Assembly (NCBI GenBank): GCA_937885465.1
Contig: CAKZZM010000062.1
Coordinates: 1-16,897, forward strand
Direction of reading: 5' to 3'
From: an uncultured Bacteroidales bacterium
GTDB lineage: Bacteria; Bacteroidota; Bacteroidia; Bacteroidales; Paludibacteraceae
Length of the DNA stretch: 16,897 nt
The translations under genes were made by a program, and so were the position numbers. The stretch's first letter is position 1; each line of letters opens with the position of its first letter. Positions 1 to 9,500 of the stretch are shown here, one piece after another. The notes beneath the pieces were generated by a model. The model saw only the letters and a program-made list of their open reading frames with translations. It was not told the DNA's origin and did not search any database.

Positions 1-57
1 GACGGTGAAAAACACCGTCTCTACCGTTGAACGTTCGGAGACGTTCTCCACTATTAT
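1..57 (-). repeat. Family A dispersed repeat, inverted copy with stem-loop at window edge
   Basis: Read on the minus strand this is a unit of the same family as the tandem array at 10768-10957: AATAGTGGAGAACGTCTCC, then GAACGTTCAACGGTAGAGACG. It ends in a perfect 7-bp stem (positions 1-7 with 13-19, GACGGTG/CACCGTC, loop of five). The window edge cuts it, so the stem may be longer. It lies just after the last gene of the secA cluster (stop at 80), in the sense orientation of that transcript, and could act as a 3-prime-end structure or weak terminator. No clean T-tract is visible. The repeat identity is seen directly; the role is inferred. Confidence 0.75.
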
Positions 58-79
58 GGTCGGGGCACTATGGTCTGAG

Positions 80-946
80 TCATTGTGGTTTGGGGGATAA
101 GCGTTTATATAGCGAAACAGCGATTTTGACGAGAGGATTGGAATATCTCTCTAAGGTAAAATATTCAGTCGGTGTTGTGCCAAACTGCTTGTAGTGATTA
201 GCAATAGACGGGCTGTTATTTCCTCCTTCAAAGTCGAAGATGCGGCAGCCTTGCTCGTGAGCGAAGCGTATTGACTCTAATGCTAATCTCGCCCCCGCCC
301 CGCTATCGGCATAGCGAGGATTGAAAGTAGGGATGAGGTAGTAGCAGGTCGCCTCATCAAAAACGAGAAAAGCGCAGGCATACAATTCATTTGCCTTGCC
401 GCTTTTGCGAAGAGAGATGATAGCGGCGGAATGATGCTCAAAGGCAGCGTAAGCAAGGTGCTGAAAATACTCTCTGCCGTAAGTAATCCTACGTCCTCGC
501 TCACTGAGCCATAAAGCATGCAAGTCGTAAAACTGCTCCGGAGTGATAGCACTGATTGGCTCGAGTACGGACTTGTTTTTCGAGGACGGAACGGACGGGA
601 AAGTTATACTAACGATTAAATCTGCCGCCTTTTTTATTTGGCGTTTTTTATTGGTGGAGAAATGGGATTGTACGTCATCTAAATCGCTGATATCGTTTAT
701 CCTCCACGTTATTCGCTTTCCGATTGTAAAGTTTTCTTCTGCGCCTTTTGGTATTTCCTCACCGGGTGGTAACTGGTGATAGCAGTATGCCAAACCTTGT
801 GTTGCGAGTGTAATGTCTGCTCTCCCTGTGGTGAGACTGAGGTACGGGGTCAACTGAGGCATCAAGAGATACTTCATTCCTGCCTTCGAGCGCACTCCAC
901 GCCCTACTGCCTCTTGCCACCACTGAGAATCAAAGACGCTTACCAT
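80..946 (-). CDS. FemAB/GNAT-like acyltransferase superfamily protein, shortened N-terminal part
   Basis: This 288-aa protein resembles Bacteroidetes proteins of the GNAT/FemAB-like fold (Acetyltransf_6 type). The substrate is unknown. Recognisable segments are the N-terminal FDSQWW (5-10), MPQLTPYLSL (29-38), the basic stretch STNKKRQIKKA in the first third, LSERGRRITYGREYF in the middle, and a C-terminal DSGAGARLALESIRFAHEQG followed by FDFEGGNNSPSIANHYKQFG. It is the last gene of the cluster, 18 bp after a related gene (965-1900). It matches that paralogue around the WW motif and the basic region but has little sequence between WW and the MPQLTP segment, where the paralogue has about 25 more residues. 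The ATG start at 946 is the only good one near the WW motif. The fold is fairly sure; the biochemical role is not known. Confidence 0.8.
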   Translation of the reverse strand: MVSVFDSQWWQEAVGRGVRSKAGMKYLLMPQLTPYLSLTTGRADITLATQGLAYCYHQLPPGEEIPKGAEENFTIGKRITWRINDISDLDDVQSHFSTNKKRQIKKAADLIVSITFPSVPSSKNKSVLEPISAITPEQFYDLHALWLSERGRRITYGREYFQHLAYAAFEHHSAAIISLRKSGKANELYACAFLVFDEATCYYLIPTFNPRYADSGAGARLALESIRFAHEQGCRIFDFEGGNNSPSIANHYKQFGTTPTEYFTLERYSNPLVKIAVSLYKRLSPKPQ

Positions 947-964
947 TTAGTCATTTATTCATTT

Positions 965-1900
965 TTATATTGCGTGTCGTTCGAAGAGCGTCAGCAGTCG
1001 TCCGACTGCCCTTAGGGGTAGCGAGCCGAAACGGACGATAAAAAGCGGATGTCGCTTAGCACCGTAGTTCTTCAGGTAATCTTGCGAGCAGGTGAAATCG
1101 AGTTGCGTATGAATGTTACGGGCGTGCTTTATCTCCTCGAGTGTCAATAGCTCTCTTGCCCCGCCGGACGGGTGGTCATGGTCGAAGGTGTTAGCGAGGA
1201 CATAAGTCGATTTGTTGTCCCAGACGAGTAGTGCGGCTGCGAGCAGTTCACCGTGCGCATCGCGCACGCCTACGATGCGGCAGCAGTCGCGCTCCTTCGC
1301 TTTCTCGTAGATGACAAGAAGCATCTCGCGGGTATATCGCATCCTCCTGTTTTTTTGACGGCAGGTTGCAACGTGGAAGTAATAGAACTCCTCCGGCTCA
1401 ATATCCTCCACCTTATAAGTGAGTGTCTGCTTCTCTAATTTTTTCCGCTTATTACGCGAAAACTCTTCTATCACCTTATCAAGGTCTTCAATATCTTTCA
1501 GAATATATGTTCTTCTTGCTCCTATCTTGCTGTCGTTCTCGACAAAGGCGAGGGCGAGGTCTTCATCGGGGAAGAATCGTTGCGAATAGGCGCCCACCTT
1601 TGCCTCTTGCAACAGCGTTTTAATATCGTTGCAACACCGTTTCAACGCCTCTTTATCCTCTCTCAGTTCGGGTTTCACCCATAGTCCGCCGTACGGCACC
1701 ATCTCAATCGGGTGTACATATCGCCGCCACAGCCATTTGTCGGTCTGGTAGGGTAAGGCAGCCTGTATCTCGCCTTCCTGCTCAATCAAGATAATATCCC
1801 AGTCCGTGCCGGCATACACTCCCTCTAACCACCAGTATTGCATAAAAAGGGGCAACTCAATTTGCTCACACAACTGCTTATATTTCTCCTTATTTGTCAT
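965..1900 (-). CDS. FemAB/GNAT-like acyltransferase superfamily protein
   Basis: This is the full-length paralogue of the next gene (311 aa from the preferred start). It has an N-terminal PLFMQYWWLEGV motif, a following hairpin segment (DWDIILIEQEGEIQAALPY), a basic RNKRKKLEKQ stretch, CRQKNRRMRYTREM in the middle, and a C-terminal half with SGGARELLTLEEIKHA and LDFTCSQDYLKNYG. I chose the ATG at 1898-1900 because it overlaps the TGA of the upstream HD gene as ATGA, like the two junctions before it. An upstream ATG at 1921 would add MAKKIFV, encoded over a run of eight A, and overlap the HD gene by 25 nt. Such proteins are usually annotated as GNAT-family N-acetyltransferases. The substrate cannot be read from the sequence. 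Confidence 0.82.
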   Translation of the reverse strand: MTNKEKYKQLCEQIELPLFMQYWWLEGVYAGTDWDIILIEQEGEIQAALPYQTDKWLWRRYVHPIEMVPYGGLWVKPELREDKEALKRCCNDIKTLLQEAKVGAYSQRFFPDEDLALAFVENDSKIGARRTYILKDIEDLDKVIEEFSRNKRKKLEKQTLTYKVEDIEPEEFYYFHVATCRQKNRRMRYTREMLLVIYEKAKERDCCRIVGVRDAHGELLAAALLVWDNKSTYVLANTFDHDHPSGGARELLTLEEIKHARNIHTQLDFTCSQDYLKNYGAKRHPLFIVRFGSLPLRAVGRLLTLFERHAI

Positions 1901-2436
1901 AACGAAAATTTTTTTTGCCATTTATCAAATCGTGCCACGGTATCTGCGCCGTACATCCATAGCGTCTTTCTTATCTTCCCCTGCGATGATTCCTCTCCTA
2001 TATGCGACTTAGAGAAGAACTTATCTGCGTAGCATATTATTTCTTCCTCTACGGTCTGCGGCGTATAGTCCTGCACGGGTATCTTCCACTCGTGCAACTG
2101 CACCTCATCAAGCGTTATCCCCGTCCCCGTGTGCCTCTCAGCCACTCCGGCGTGGCGCGGAAGCCCTTCAGCACGCAGCAGTTCCGCCCCGAGATAACCA
2201 TGCTCTATATACTCATGCTCGCCAAAGCAGTATATCTTCGGCGCATTGCAAAACTTGATACCTATATCGTGCAGCATCGCTGCCTCTTCCACAAACAGTC
2301 TGTCAGCATGCAGTTCGGGGTGGGCATCCACTATCTGCAAGGCGCGGTCTGCCACCTGACGCGAGTGAACAAGCAGGATATGACGTAGTTCGGGATTATC
2401 CGAATAATATTTATCAATTAACTCAAGCGCGTTCAT
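1897..2436 (-). CDS. HD-domain (HDIG-type) metal-dependent phosphohydrolase
   Basis: The 179-aa protein has the order of metal ligands expected for an HD hydrolase: H24 (VHSRQVA), H56-D57 in MLHDIGI, H102 in AERHTGTG, and D138 in CYADKFFSK. It is a single compact domain with no membrane segment or extra domain, so it should be soluble and cytoplasmic. HD proteins of this size hydrolyse nucleotide or other phosphate esters; the substrate is unknown. Its ATG overlaps the TGA of fmt by 4 nt, and its TGA overlaps the ATG of the FemAB-like gene by 4 nt. It is therefore probably translated by coupling within the cluster. Confidence 0.88.
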   Translation of the reverse strand: MNALELIDKYYSDNPELRHILLVHSRQVADRALQIVDAHPELHADRLFVEEAAMLHDIGIKFCNAPKIYCFGEHEYIEHGYLGAELLRAEGLPRHAGVAERHTGTGITLDEVQLHEWKIPVQDYTPQTVEEEIICYADKFFSKSHIGEESSQGKIRKTLWMYGADTVARFDKWQKKFSL

Positions 2437-3335
2437 CTCAGTCCGTTTAGAAAGGCATCCGCCGACATCCTTTTCTTGCCCGGCACCTGCAACTGCTTAA
2501 CTTCAACATAGCCGTCTGCCGTTTGCAGCAGTATATTTCGCGAGCGGGAGCACTCGTTCTCCTTACTAACCTCAAATATCTTAGTGTTCTCGAATAGGTG
2601 ATCGCCTATTCTGAGGTCTATCCATGCAGCGGGATATGGAGATAGTCCGCGAACGAAATTACGCACCTGCTCCGCCGTCATCTCTTCGCTGATACGGGTG
2701 TTCTCTTTGAATAGTTTAGGTGCTTCCGTTGCCATCCCATGCGGTTGCGGAGTGGTCGGTACTACCACGCCTTCCCCGTCGCACTTTTCAATTAGCGATG
2801 CCGTTCGGCATACCATATCCGCGCCGAGTGTCATAAGGCGGTCGTGCACACTGCCGGCATCCTCGTCCTCTCCAATAGCTATCTTCTCCTGCATTATCAT
2901 ATCGCCCGTGTCAATATCATGCTTCAAAAAGAAGGTGGTAACTCCCGTTTCTCTATCGCCGTTGATAACCGCCCAATTTATTGGCGCGGCACCGCGATAC
3001 TTAGGGAGCAGTGAGGCATGCAGATTGAAGGTGCCGAGGCGCGGCATTGCCCATACCGCTTCGGGCAGCATCCTGAACGCCACCACAATCTGCAAATCAG
3101 CCTTATACGAGCGCAACTGTTCCACAAACGCCTCATCTTTCAACCTCTCCGGTTGCAGCACGGGGATACCGTGTTCAAGGGCATACTGCTTCACGGGCGA
3201 TGCCTGCAGGTGATGCCCGCGCCCCGCAGGTTTGTCGGGCATAGTAACGCACGCCACTACATCAAAACCTCTATCTACTAAGGCGGCAAGCGATGCCGCC
3301 GCAAAATCCGGTGTTCCTAAAAAAACAATCTTCAT
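2433..3335 (-). CDS. fmt: Methionyl-tRNA formyltransferase
   Basis: Fmt transfers a formyl group from 10-formyltetrahydrofolate to initiator Met-tRNA in the cytoplasm. The 300-aa product starts MKIVFLGTPDFAAASL and has the formyltransferase signature NLHASLLPKYRGAAPINWA (from 104). The expected catalytic residues are N104, H106 and D142 (DIDTGD). A shorter C-terminal tRNA-binding domain follows. It is slightly shorter than typical family members. An upstream in-frame TTG at 3344 is possible, but the ATG at 3333-3335 overlaps the nadK stop as ATGA and gives the usual N-terminus. It sits between nadK and the HD-hydrolase gene with 4-nt overlaps on both sides. Confidence 0.97.
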   Translation of the reverse strand: MKIVFLGTPDFAAASLAALVDRGFDVVACVTMPDKPAGRGHHLQASPVKQYALEHGIPVLQPERLKDEAFVEQLRSYKADLQIVVAFRMLPEAVWAMPRLGTFNLHASLLPKYRGAAPINWAVINGDRETGVTTFFLKHDIDTGDMIMQEKIAIGEDEDAGSVHDRLMTLGADMVCRTASLIEKCDGEGVVVPTTPQPHGMATEAPKLFKENTRISEEMTAEQVRNFVRGLSPYPAAWIDLRIGDHLFENTKIFEVSKENECSRSRNILLQTADGYVEVKQLQVPGKKRMSADAFLNGLR

Positions 3336-4180
3336 CTTCCCCAATATAATTTTTCTCTGAGTGTTTGCATAAACGATTTCCCTGCCGTTTTTACCAATTT
3401 CACACTATACGGTGCCTTTTCTATTTGCAGTTCCACATCCTCTTTCAGCGTCTGCGAGCGTCCATCGATTGAGATAAGGTAACTGCCTGAGCGTGAACGG
3501 GTCTTCAGGGTTATTATAATATCGTCAGGTGTTACCAACGGGCGCACATTGAGGCTATGGGTGGCAATAGGGGACAAGACTAAGCCTTGCAGACGGGGCG
3601 ACATTATCGGTCCGCCGACCGACAGGTTATACGCCGTTGAACCCGTGGGTGTTGCTACTACTAAGCCGTCAGCCTTATAGGTGTGCAGATACTCGCCGTT
3701 AACACATGTCTCTACCACAATCATCGAACTCAGCTCTTGCTTCATTACCGCAACCTCATTTAGCGCATACGGCATCATTATATGTCCGCCACCCTTGGTC
3801 GTTACTTTCAGCACCGACCTCTCCTCTACTATATAATCGCCTTCTATCAAACGCGACAGCACCGCCTCTATATCTTGCGTGGCTGTCTCTGCAAGAAAGC
3901 CGAGGTGTCCGCAGTTGATACCGAGAATAGGGACTCCGGCATCGCCCACAGCTGCAGCAGTAGTAAGGAAAGTGCCGTCACCGCCTACGGAGATGGCACA
4001 GTCGATATGCTGATCCTTATTCGGATCAAACGCCTCATAATGCTCCAAAAGGTTCATCTCGTGCCTTACCTCTTGTGAGAGAAAAAGACCCACACCTTGC
4101 CAGTCAAGAAACGCCAATACACGCTCCACCTCGTTAATCGTTGAGCGCTTATTCGTATTTCCAAAAATCGCTATATTCAT
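3332..4180 (-). CDS. nadK: NAD kinase (ATP-NAD kinase)
   Basis: NadK phosphorylates NAD to NADP in the cytoplasm. The 282-aa protein has the family motifs in order: VGGDGTFL (GGDGT at 66-70, catalytic D68), GINCGHLGFLAE (88-98), the NE pair at 141-142, and DGLVVATPTGSTAYNLSVGGP from 171. The length is normal for a bacterial NadK. The ATG at 4178-4180 begins MNIAIFGN, a typical start. It follows the DUF3078 gene after 57 bp without a recognisable promoter and overlaps fmt by 4 nt, so it is probably co-transcribed from the secA promoter. Confidence 0.97.
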   Translation of the reverse strand: MNIAIFGNTNKRSTINEVERVLAFLDWQGVGLFLSQEVRHEMNLLEHYEAFDPNKDQHIDCAISVGGDGTFLTTAAAVGDAGVPILGINCGHLGFLAETATQDIEAVLSRLIEGDYIVEERSVLKVTTKGGGHIMMPYALNEVAVMKQELSSMIVVETCVNGEYLHTYKADGLVVATPTGSTAYNLSVGGPIMSPRLQGLVLSPIATHSLNVRPLVTPDDIIITLKTRSRSGSYLISIDGRSQTLKEDVELQIEKAPYSVKLVKTAGKSFMQTLREKLYWGR

Positions 4181-4237
4181 TTTATTTAGAAGTTAGGAGT
4201 CATCGCACATTAATGCCCGATGCGGACATCTACGCTA

Positions 4238-5665
4238 TTAGTAGAACTTATGCGCGAAGCCGACGGATATCAGTTCCTTAAATTGTATTTTCGCTGCCGT
4301 ATCGCTATCCATAATACGGGTGGAATCGTAACGAGGGTGCAGTATAATGCGGGTAGTGATGAAGCGATTGATGATGAAGTCGCATGCCACCTCAAGGTCA
4401 ATTTCTATCATTCGATAGTTGGTATAAGTATAGAACTTCGTTTCGAGCGACACCTCCCGCAGCGGTTTCCATGTCCACTCCACTCGTGCTGACGTACCAA
4501 ACTCGGCAAGGGTCTTCTGACCTTTGGGTATGCCGTATGAGGTATAAGGCGAGTTGAGAGTGTCGTTGGCATACACAAGTTTGAAAGCACCGGGGGAGAA
4601 CACCACCGATAGCCCTTTTATCGGCTTATAGTCGATACCTAAGGCAAGATTAAAGCGGATAGGCGTTGCAAACCCCGTCTTGAGTGTTCGGGTATTAGAC
4701 TTATAGGTAGGGAAGACCTGCATTCGGTACTCGGCGGAAAAAGAACCGTAAATCTTATCCACTATCTTTATTCCGAACTTCGAATATAGGCGAAAGAGGT
4801 CATCGGAGCAGTTTACCTTTCTTAGCGAGTCGCCTGCTACCGTACTTCCGCCTGCCGTCCATTCGGCATAGTTCTCCCAAGTGTATCGTTTCTTGTCATC
4901 GTATTTGATTGTTCCTTTGGCACTACCGTAAATAGCGAAGGACGAATTGCCGCCCTCGTACCAATTGGCTGACACATAGTTCTGCGTTGTCTGCAGCATC
5001 AGGTTCGCCTCTTTGAACCACGGGTTATTCTGATTCTTGATAGCCTGCAACCTCTCTCGTGCCTCTGCCTCAGCATCGCTGACCAGCGAGCGACCGGGGA
5101 TTTCCAACTCGTATAGTGACCTCTCTTGCGTTACATCCCCGTCTAACTCAAACAGCGGCTCTCTCGCCACCCCCTTATACAACCCCGCCGCATGAGTCGT
5201 AATATACCTGCGAGCCTCTTCTCGCACATCGTACTTCGCACAGTCCGCCTGCTCACTTCTATCCTTCGCATATAGCCCCGCCGTTTCGTACATAGTGCCG
5301 GCGGGAGGCACTTCGCACTTTAACGAAAGCAGCTTCTGCGGGAAATAGAGCAACGGCAGGCACAAAGGTGTCGTCCCACCCTGCTTTTTTACTTGGTCGG
5401 CGCATCGAAGCGAATCGGCATAGCCGAGATGCAAGGGGATAATAGTGGTAGTGTCGTTCTCTAATCGCCAACGGTGAATAGAATCTTCGCGAGAAGCGAT
5501 AGCAATGCTCTGCCTACCCACTATTTCAAGCAGATAACTGTCATCAGCCTTGCGCGTCAGTTCGCGGGCATCAAGCGTATCCGTGTGCACAATCAAAGTA
5601 TCCTGCGCTGCCATCGCAACACAGGATATCACGCCCACAAATATTACCGCTAACAACCTACACAC
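4238..5665 (-). CDS. DUF3078-type outer-membrane beta-barrel protein
   Basis: This 475-aa protein begins with a hydrophobic signal peptide (residues 1-19, likely cleaved after AMA). A mixed N-terminal region to about 210 follows, then from NPWFKEANLMLQTTQNYVSANWYEGG (214-239) a run of alternating, aromatic-rich strands to the end. The last residues, GFAHKFY, end in an aromatic as usual for Bam-assembled barrels. The NWYEGG-type start of the barrel matches DUF3078 proteins of Bacteroidetes, whose function is unknown. The start is a GTG directly after an in-frame TAA, 10 nt downstream of the lgt stop. No ATG lies in frame nearby. A neighbouring ATG (near 5673) is out of frame. The position after secA and lgt fits an envelope role. 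Confidence 0.8.
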   Translation of the reverse strand: MCRLLAVIFVGVISCVAMAAQDTLIVHTDTLDARELTRKADDSYLLEIVGRQSIAIASREDSIHRWRLENDTTTIIPLHLGYADSLRCADQVKKQGGTTPLCLPLLYFPQKLLSLKCEVPPAGTMYETAGLYAKDRSEQADCAKYDVREEARRYITTHAAGLYKGVAREPLFELDGDVTQERSLYELEIPGRSLVSDAEAEARERLQAIKNQNNPWFKEANLMLQTTQNYVSANWYEGGNSSFAIYGSAKGTIKYDDKKRYTWENYAEWTAGGSTVAGDSLRKVNCSDDLFRLYSKFGIKIVDKIYGSFSAEYRMQVFPTYKSNTRTLKTGFATPIRFNLALGIDYKPIKGLSVVFSPGAFKLVYANDTLNSPYTSYGIPKGQKTLAEFGTSARVEWTWKPLREVSLETKFYTYTNYRMIEIDLEVACDFIINRFITTRIILHPRYDSTRIMDSDTAAKIQFKELISVGFAHKFY

Positions 5666-5675
5666 TTAGCACATT

Positions 5676-6542
5676 TCATTTGTTTAACTCTCGGCGTGCA
5701 TGCCGAACCCCGTTCACTATCAGGTATATTCCCCATATAATAAAGGGTATCGACAGCCACTGCCCCATATTCAGCAGATGCCCCTGCTCGAATAACTCTT
5801 GGTCGAACTTGATAAACTCGAGCATAAAACGGGTGAAGAACACTATTATCAGCCATATTCCGAATATTATCCCCGGATACTTGGCGGCATCCGTCTTCCA
5901 ATACATCAGCGCACTCACCACGCCTGCCACGATGCAATAGAGCATCTCATAAATCTGCGTCGGGTGGCAAGGAACGGTCTGCCCGTCGCGAACGAAGATA
6001 AAGCCCCACGGCATATCGGTCGGGAAACCATAAATCTCCGAGTTCATCAGGTTACCGAAGCGGATAAGCGTAGCAGTTATGGCAATGCCTATCACCAGTC
6101 GGTCAAAGATCCAAGGTATGCCTTTGTGGAAATGCTTCCTGTCGAGTATCAAGGCTGCTATTATAAGTCCTATCGCTCCGCCGTGTGAGGCAAGTCCGCC
6201 CTGCCAAATTTTCAGTAGTTCGAGCGGGTGCTCTATATACGGGTTGCGGTAGTTGAAGGTGAGACCAAGGAAATGCACCGGCTCTAAGCCGAGCAGTTCC
6301 GCCTCGTGCCATTCATAAAACCAGCAATGCCCCAACCTTGCTCCGATGATAACACCGAGGGTCATATAGGTAAAAATCTTATCCGCCCAATCCTGCGGAC
6401 ACTTATCGTGCTTATACAGATGTACTTGCACGAGGTAACACAGATAGATACCAACTGCCCAGCATATACCGTACCACCTCACCTGCAGACTCCCTATTGA
6501 GAAAGCCACAGGGTCAACATTCCAAACAATAGCACTCAACAT
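5676..6542 (-). CDS. lgt: Prolipoprotein diacylglyceryl transferase
   Basis: Lgt attaches diacylglycerol from phosphatidylglycerol to the lipobox cysteine of prolipoproteins in the inner membrane, the first step of lipoprotein maturation. The 288-aa protein has about seven hydrophobic segments and the family landmarks in order: VRWYGICWAVGIY, GARLGHCWFYEW, KIWQGGLASHGGAIG (with the HGG core), RFGNLMNSEIYG (the Arg, Asn and Glu of the active region) and HPTQIYE. The length is normal. Its ATG lies one nucleotide after the secA stop, so the two genes should be translated from one message. Confidence 0.97.
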   Translation of the reverse strand: MLSAIVWNVDPVAFSIGSLQVRWYGICWAVGIYLCYLVQVHLYKHDKCPQDWADKIFTYMTLGVIIGARLGHCWFYEWHEAELLGLEPVHFLGLTFNYRNPYIEHPLELLKIWQGGLASHGGAIGLIIAALILDRKHFHKGIPWIFDRLVIGIAITATLIRFGNLMNSEIYGFPTDMPWGFIFVRDGQTVPCHPTQIYEMLYCIVAGVVSALMYWKTDAAKYPGIIFGIWLIIVFFTRFMLEFIKFDQELFEQGHLLNMGQWLSIPFIIWGIYLIVNGVRHARRELNK

Positions 6543-6543
6543 C

Positions 6544-9500
6544 TTACGCTAATTTTCCGTGACATTGCTTATATTTCTTTCCGCTTCCGCACGGACACGG
6601 GTCATTCGGGCGCACTTTCTTCTCTACCCGAATGGGCTGTGTCACCTGCTGGTGCCGTGTGTCTTGCCCTTGTGCGGCAGACATGGCGGTCTGCAACGCT
6701 CCGCTCGACGACATCTGCCCCATCTGCGGTGCCTGAGTGCGGCTCGTTACGTCATCTTTCTGCGTGCGGTAACGCGACATATCTTGCCTTACGGGAGACT
6801 GCGCCTGACGAACCTGCTGCGGGTCACGAGTCTGTATCTGACCACGCAAAAGAATAGCCAAAGCACGACGGTTGAGATTATTAAGCATCTGCTGGAACAG
6901 ATTGAACGACTCTAACTTATATATCAATAGCGGATCCTTCTGCTCGTATGACGCAGTCTGCACTGAATGGCGCAGTTCATCAAGTTGGCGCAGATGCTCC
7001 TTCCACTCATCATCGATGATATAAAGCAGAGTCTGCTTCTCAAAACATTTCACCACTTCCATACCCTCGTTGTCATACGCTTCTTTCAGCGGCACTATAA
7101 CCTGATAAATGCGCTTGCCGTCGGTCATCGGGATAAGGATATTCTGATATTGATTAGCCTTCTCTTCGAACACCCGCCTGATAACGGGGTTCGCCAACTT
7201 GCGAGTATAATCCATCTTGCGCTTGAACGACTCTATCGCTGCCTCGCCCAGTTGCTCTGCCAAATCATTCTGTCTGCTGCGGCGGAAGGTGTCCTCGTCA
7301 AACGGCAGTTCGATAGCAAATACCTTGAAGACCTCTTCGCGCAGGCCGTCGTAATCCTGCGCACTGCGAGCATCTTCCACCAGCGACTCCGCTGCATCGT
7401 AGATCATATTCGTTATATCCACGCCTAAACGCTCACCCATCAACGCATGATGGCGCTTAGCATAGATAACATTACGCTGCTGATTCATAACATCATCGTA
7501 CTCAAGCAGATGCTTACGAATGCCAAAGTTATTTTCCTCTACCTTCTTTTGCGCCCGCTCTATCGAAGACGATATCATCGAGTGCTCTATCATCTCGCCC
7601 TCTTCCATACCGGCCTTATCGAGCATCTTCGCCATACGGTCGCCACCGAATAGACGCATCAGGTCGTCTTCCATTGATATGAAGAACACCGACGAACCGG
7701 GGTCGCCTTGACGGCCGGAACGACCACGCAACTGCCTATCCACGCGGCGACTCTCATGCCTCTCCGTACCGATGATTGCCAAACCACCCGCCTCTTTCAC
7801 CTCAGGCGTCAGCTTGATATCTGTACCACGACCCGCCATATTAGTCGCGATAGTAACAATGCCTTTCCTACCTGCCTCTGCCACTATCTCCGCCTCTTTC
7901 TGGTGCAGCTTGGCATTCAGCACATTATGCGGGATACCGCGCATGCGAAGCATACGAGAGAGCAACTCACTCACCTCTACCGAGGTTGTGCCGACAAGCA
8001 CAGGTCTGCCCTCGCCTATCAGACGCTCTATCTCCGCTATCACTGCGTTATACTTCTCGCGCTTGGTCTTATAGACGCGGTCATTCATATCTACACGAGC
8101 AACGGGCTTATTAGTAGGAATAACCACAACATCAAGCTTATATATATTCCAGAACTCACCTGCCTCCGTCTCGGCAGTACCCGTCATACCCGCCAGTTTA
8201 TTATACATGCGGAAGTAGTTCTGCAAGGTTATAGTAGCAAAGGTCTGCGTAGCACCCTCTACCTTCACGTTCTCTTTCGCCTCCACTGCCTGATGCAAAC
8301 CATCAGACCAGCGGCGACCTTCCATAATACGACCGGTCTGCTCATCCACAATCTTCACCTCGTCATCAAGCACCACATAGTCAACATCTTTCTCAAACAG
8401 AGTGTATGCCTTCAGCAACTGATTTACGGTATGCACGCGCTCCGACTTAACGGCGTAACTATTGAGCAGGTCATCCTTCTTCTGCTGCTTTTCCTCTGCT
8501 GAAAGGTCTTGCTTATCCAACTCTGCAATCTCAGAGCCTACGTCGGGCAGCACGAAGAACAACGGGTCATCGGTCTGTCCGGCAAGAGCATCAGCTCCTT
8601 TATCAGTCAGCTCGATATGCTTATTCTTCTCATCTATAACGAAATACAGAGGATCGGTGGCAATATGCATATTCTTATTTTGCTCCTGCATATAGAACTC
8701 CTCCGTTGCCTGCAGACGCACTTTTATTCCCTGCTCCGACAAATATTTAATCAGTGCCTTCGACTTCGGCATACCCTTGTACGCACGGAAGAGTGCCAAC
8801 TCACCGGCTTCGCGCGTTTCCTTGTCGCTCGACTGCATCTTCTCCTTCGCCTCTGCAAGGTACTTGGTAGTCAGGGTCTGCTGCGAACGAACAAGCAATT
8901 CCACGCGGTGCTTGTACTCGTCGAACATCTGCACCTCACCCTTCGGCACCGGACCTGAGATGATAAGCGGCGTACGAGCATCGTCAATAAGCACCGAGTC
9001 AACCTCATCAACGATGGCGTAGTTATGCGAACGCTGAACGAGGTCAAGAGGCGAGGTCGCCATATTATCACGCAGATAATCAAAACCGAACTCGTTATTT
9101 GTCCCGAAGGTTATATCACAGAGATAAGCCTTCCGACGTTCATCGGAGTTAGGACGATACTTATCTATACAATCAACCGACAGACCGTGGAACATATATA
9201 TCGGACCATTCCACTCCGCGTCACGCTTGGCAAGATAGTCGTTCACCGTTACCACATGCACACCCTCGTGGGTCAAGGCGTTAAGAAAGACGGGGAGTGT
9301 CGCCACTAAGGTCTTACCCTCACCCGTTGCCATCTCTGCTATCTTACCCTGATGCAGAACCACGCCGCCGATAAGTTGCACATCGTAATGTACCATATCC
9401 CATGTTATCTCGTTGCCGCCTGCCGTCCAGTGGTTATGATAAACGGCATGCACGCCATCATTCGCTATCTCGATGAAGTCGAAACGAGCAGCGAGGTCGC

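Noticed and set aside
80..946. Frameshifted or broken gene at the FemAB-like protein
   Set aside because: I found no second frame that continues the missing segment; the frame is open throughout and both ends match the family, so an in-frame loss is more likely than a sequencing error.
4181..4237. Independent promoter or regulatory site in the 57-bp gap before nadK
   Set aside because: No TAnnTTTG match on the minus strand and only a short CATTAATG palindrome, which is too weak to call.
5650..5937. Out-of-frame ATG near the lgt stop as the start of the DUF3078 gene
   Set aside because: That frame overlaps lgt and stops within a few codons after the junction. The barrel frame is closed by TAA immediately before the GTG at 5665.
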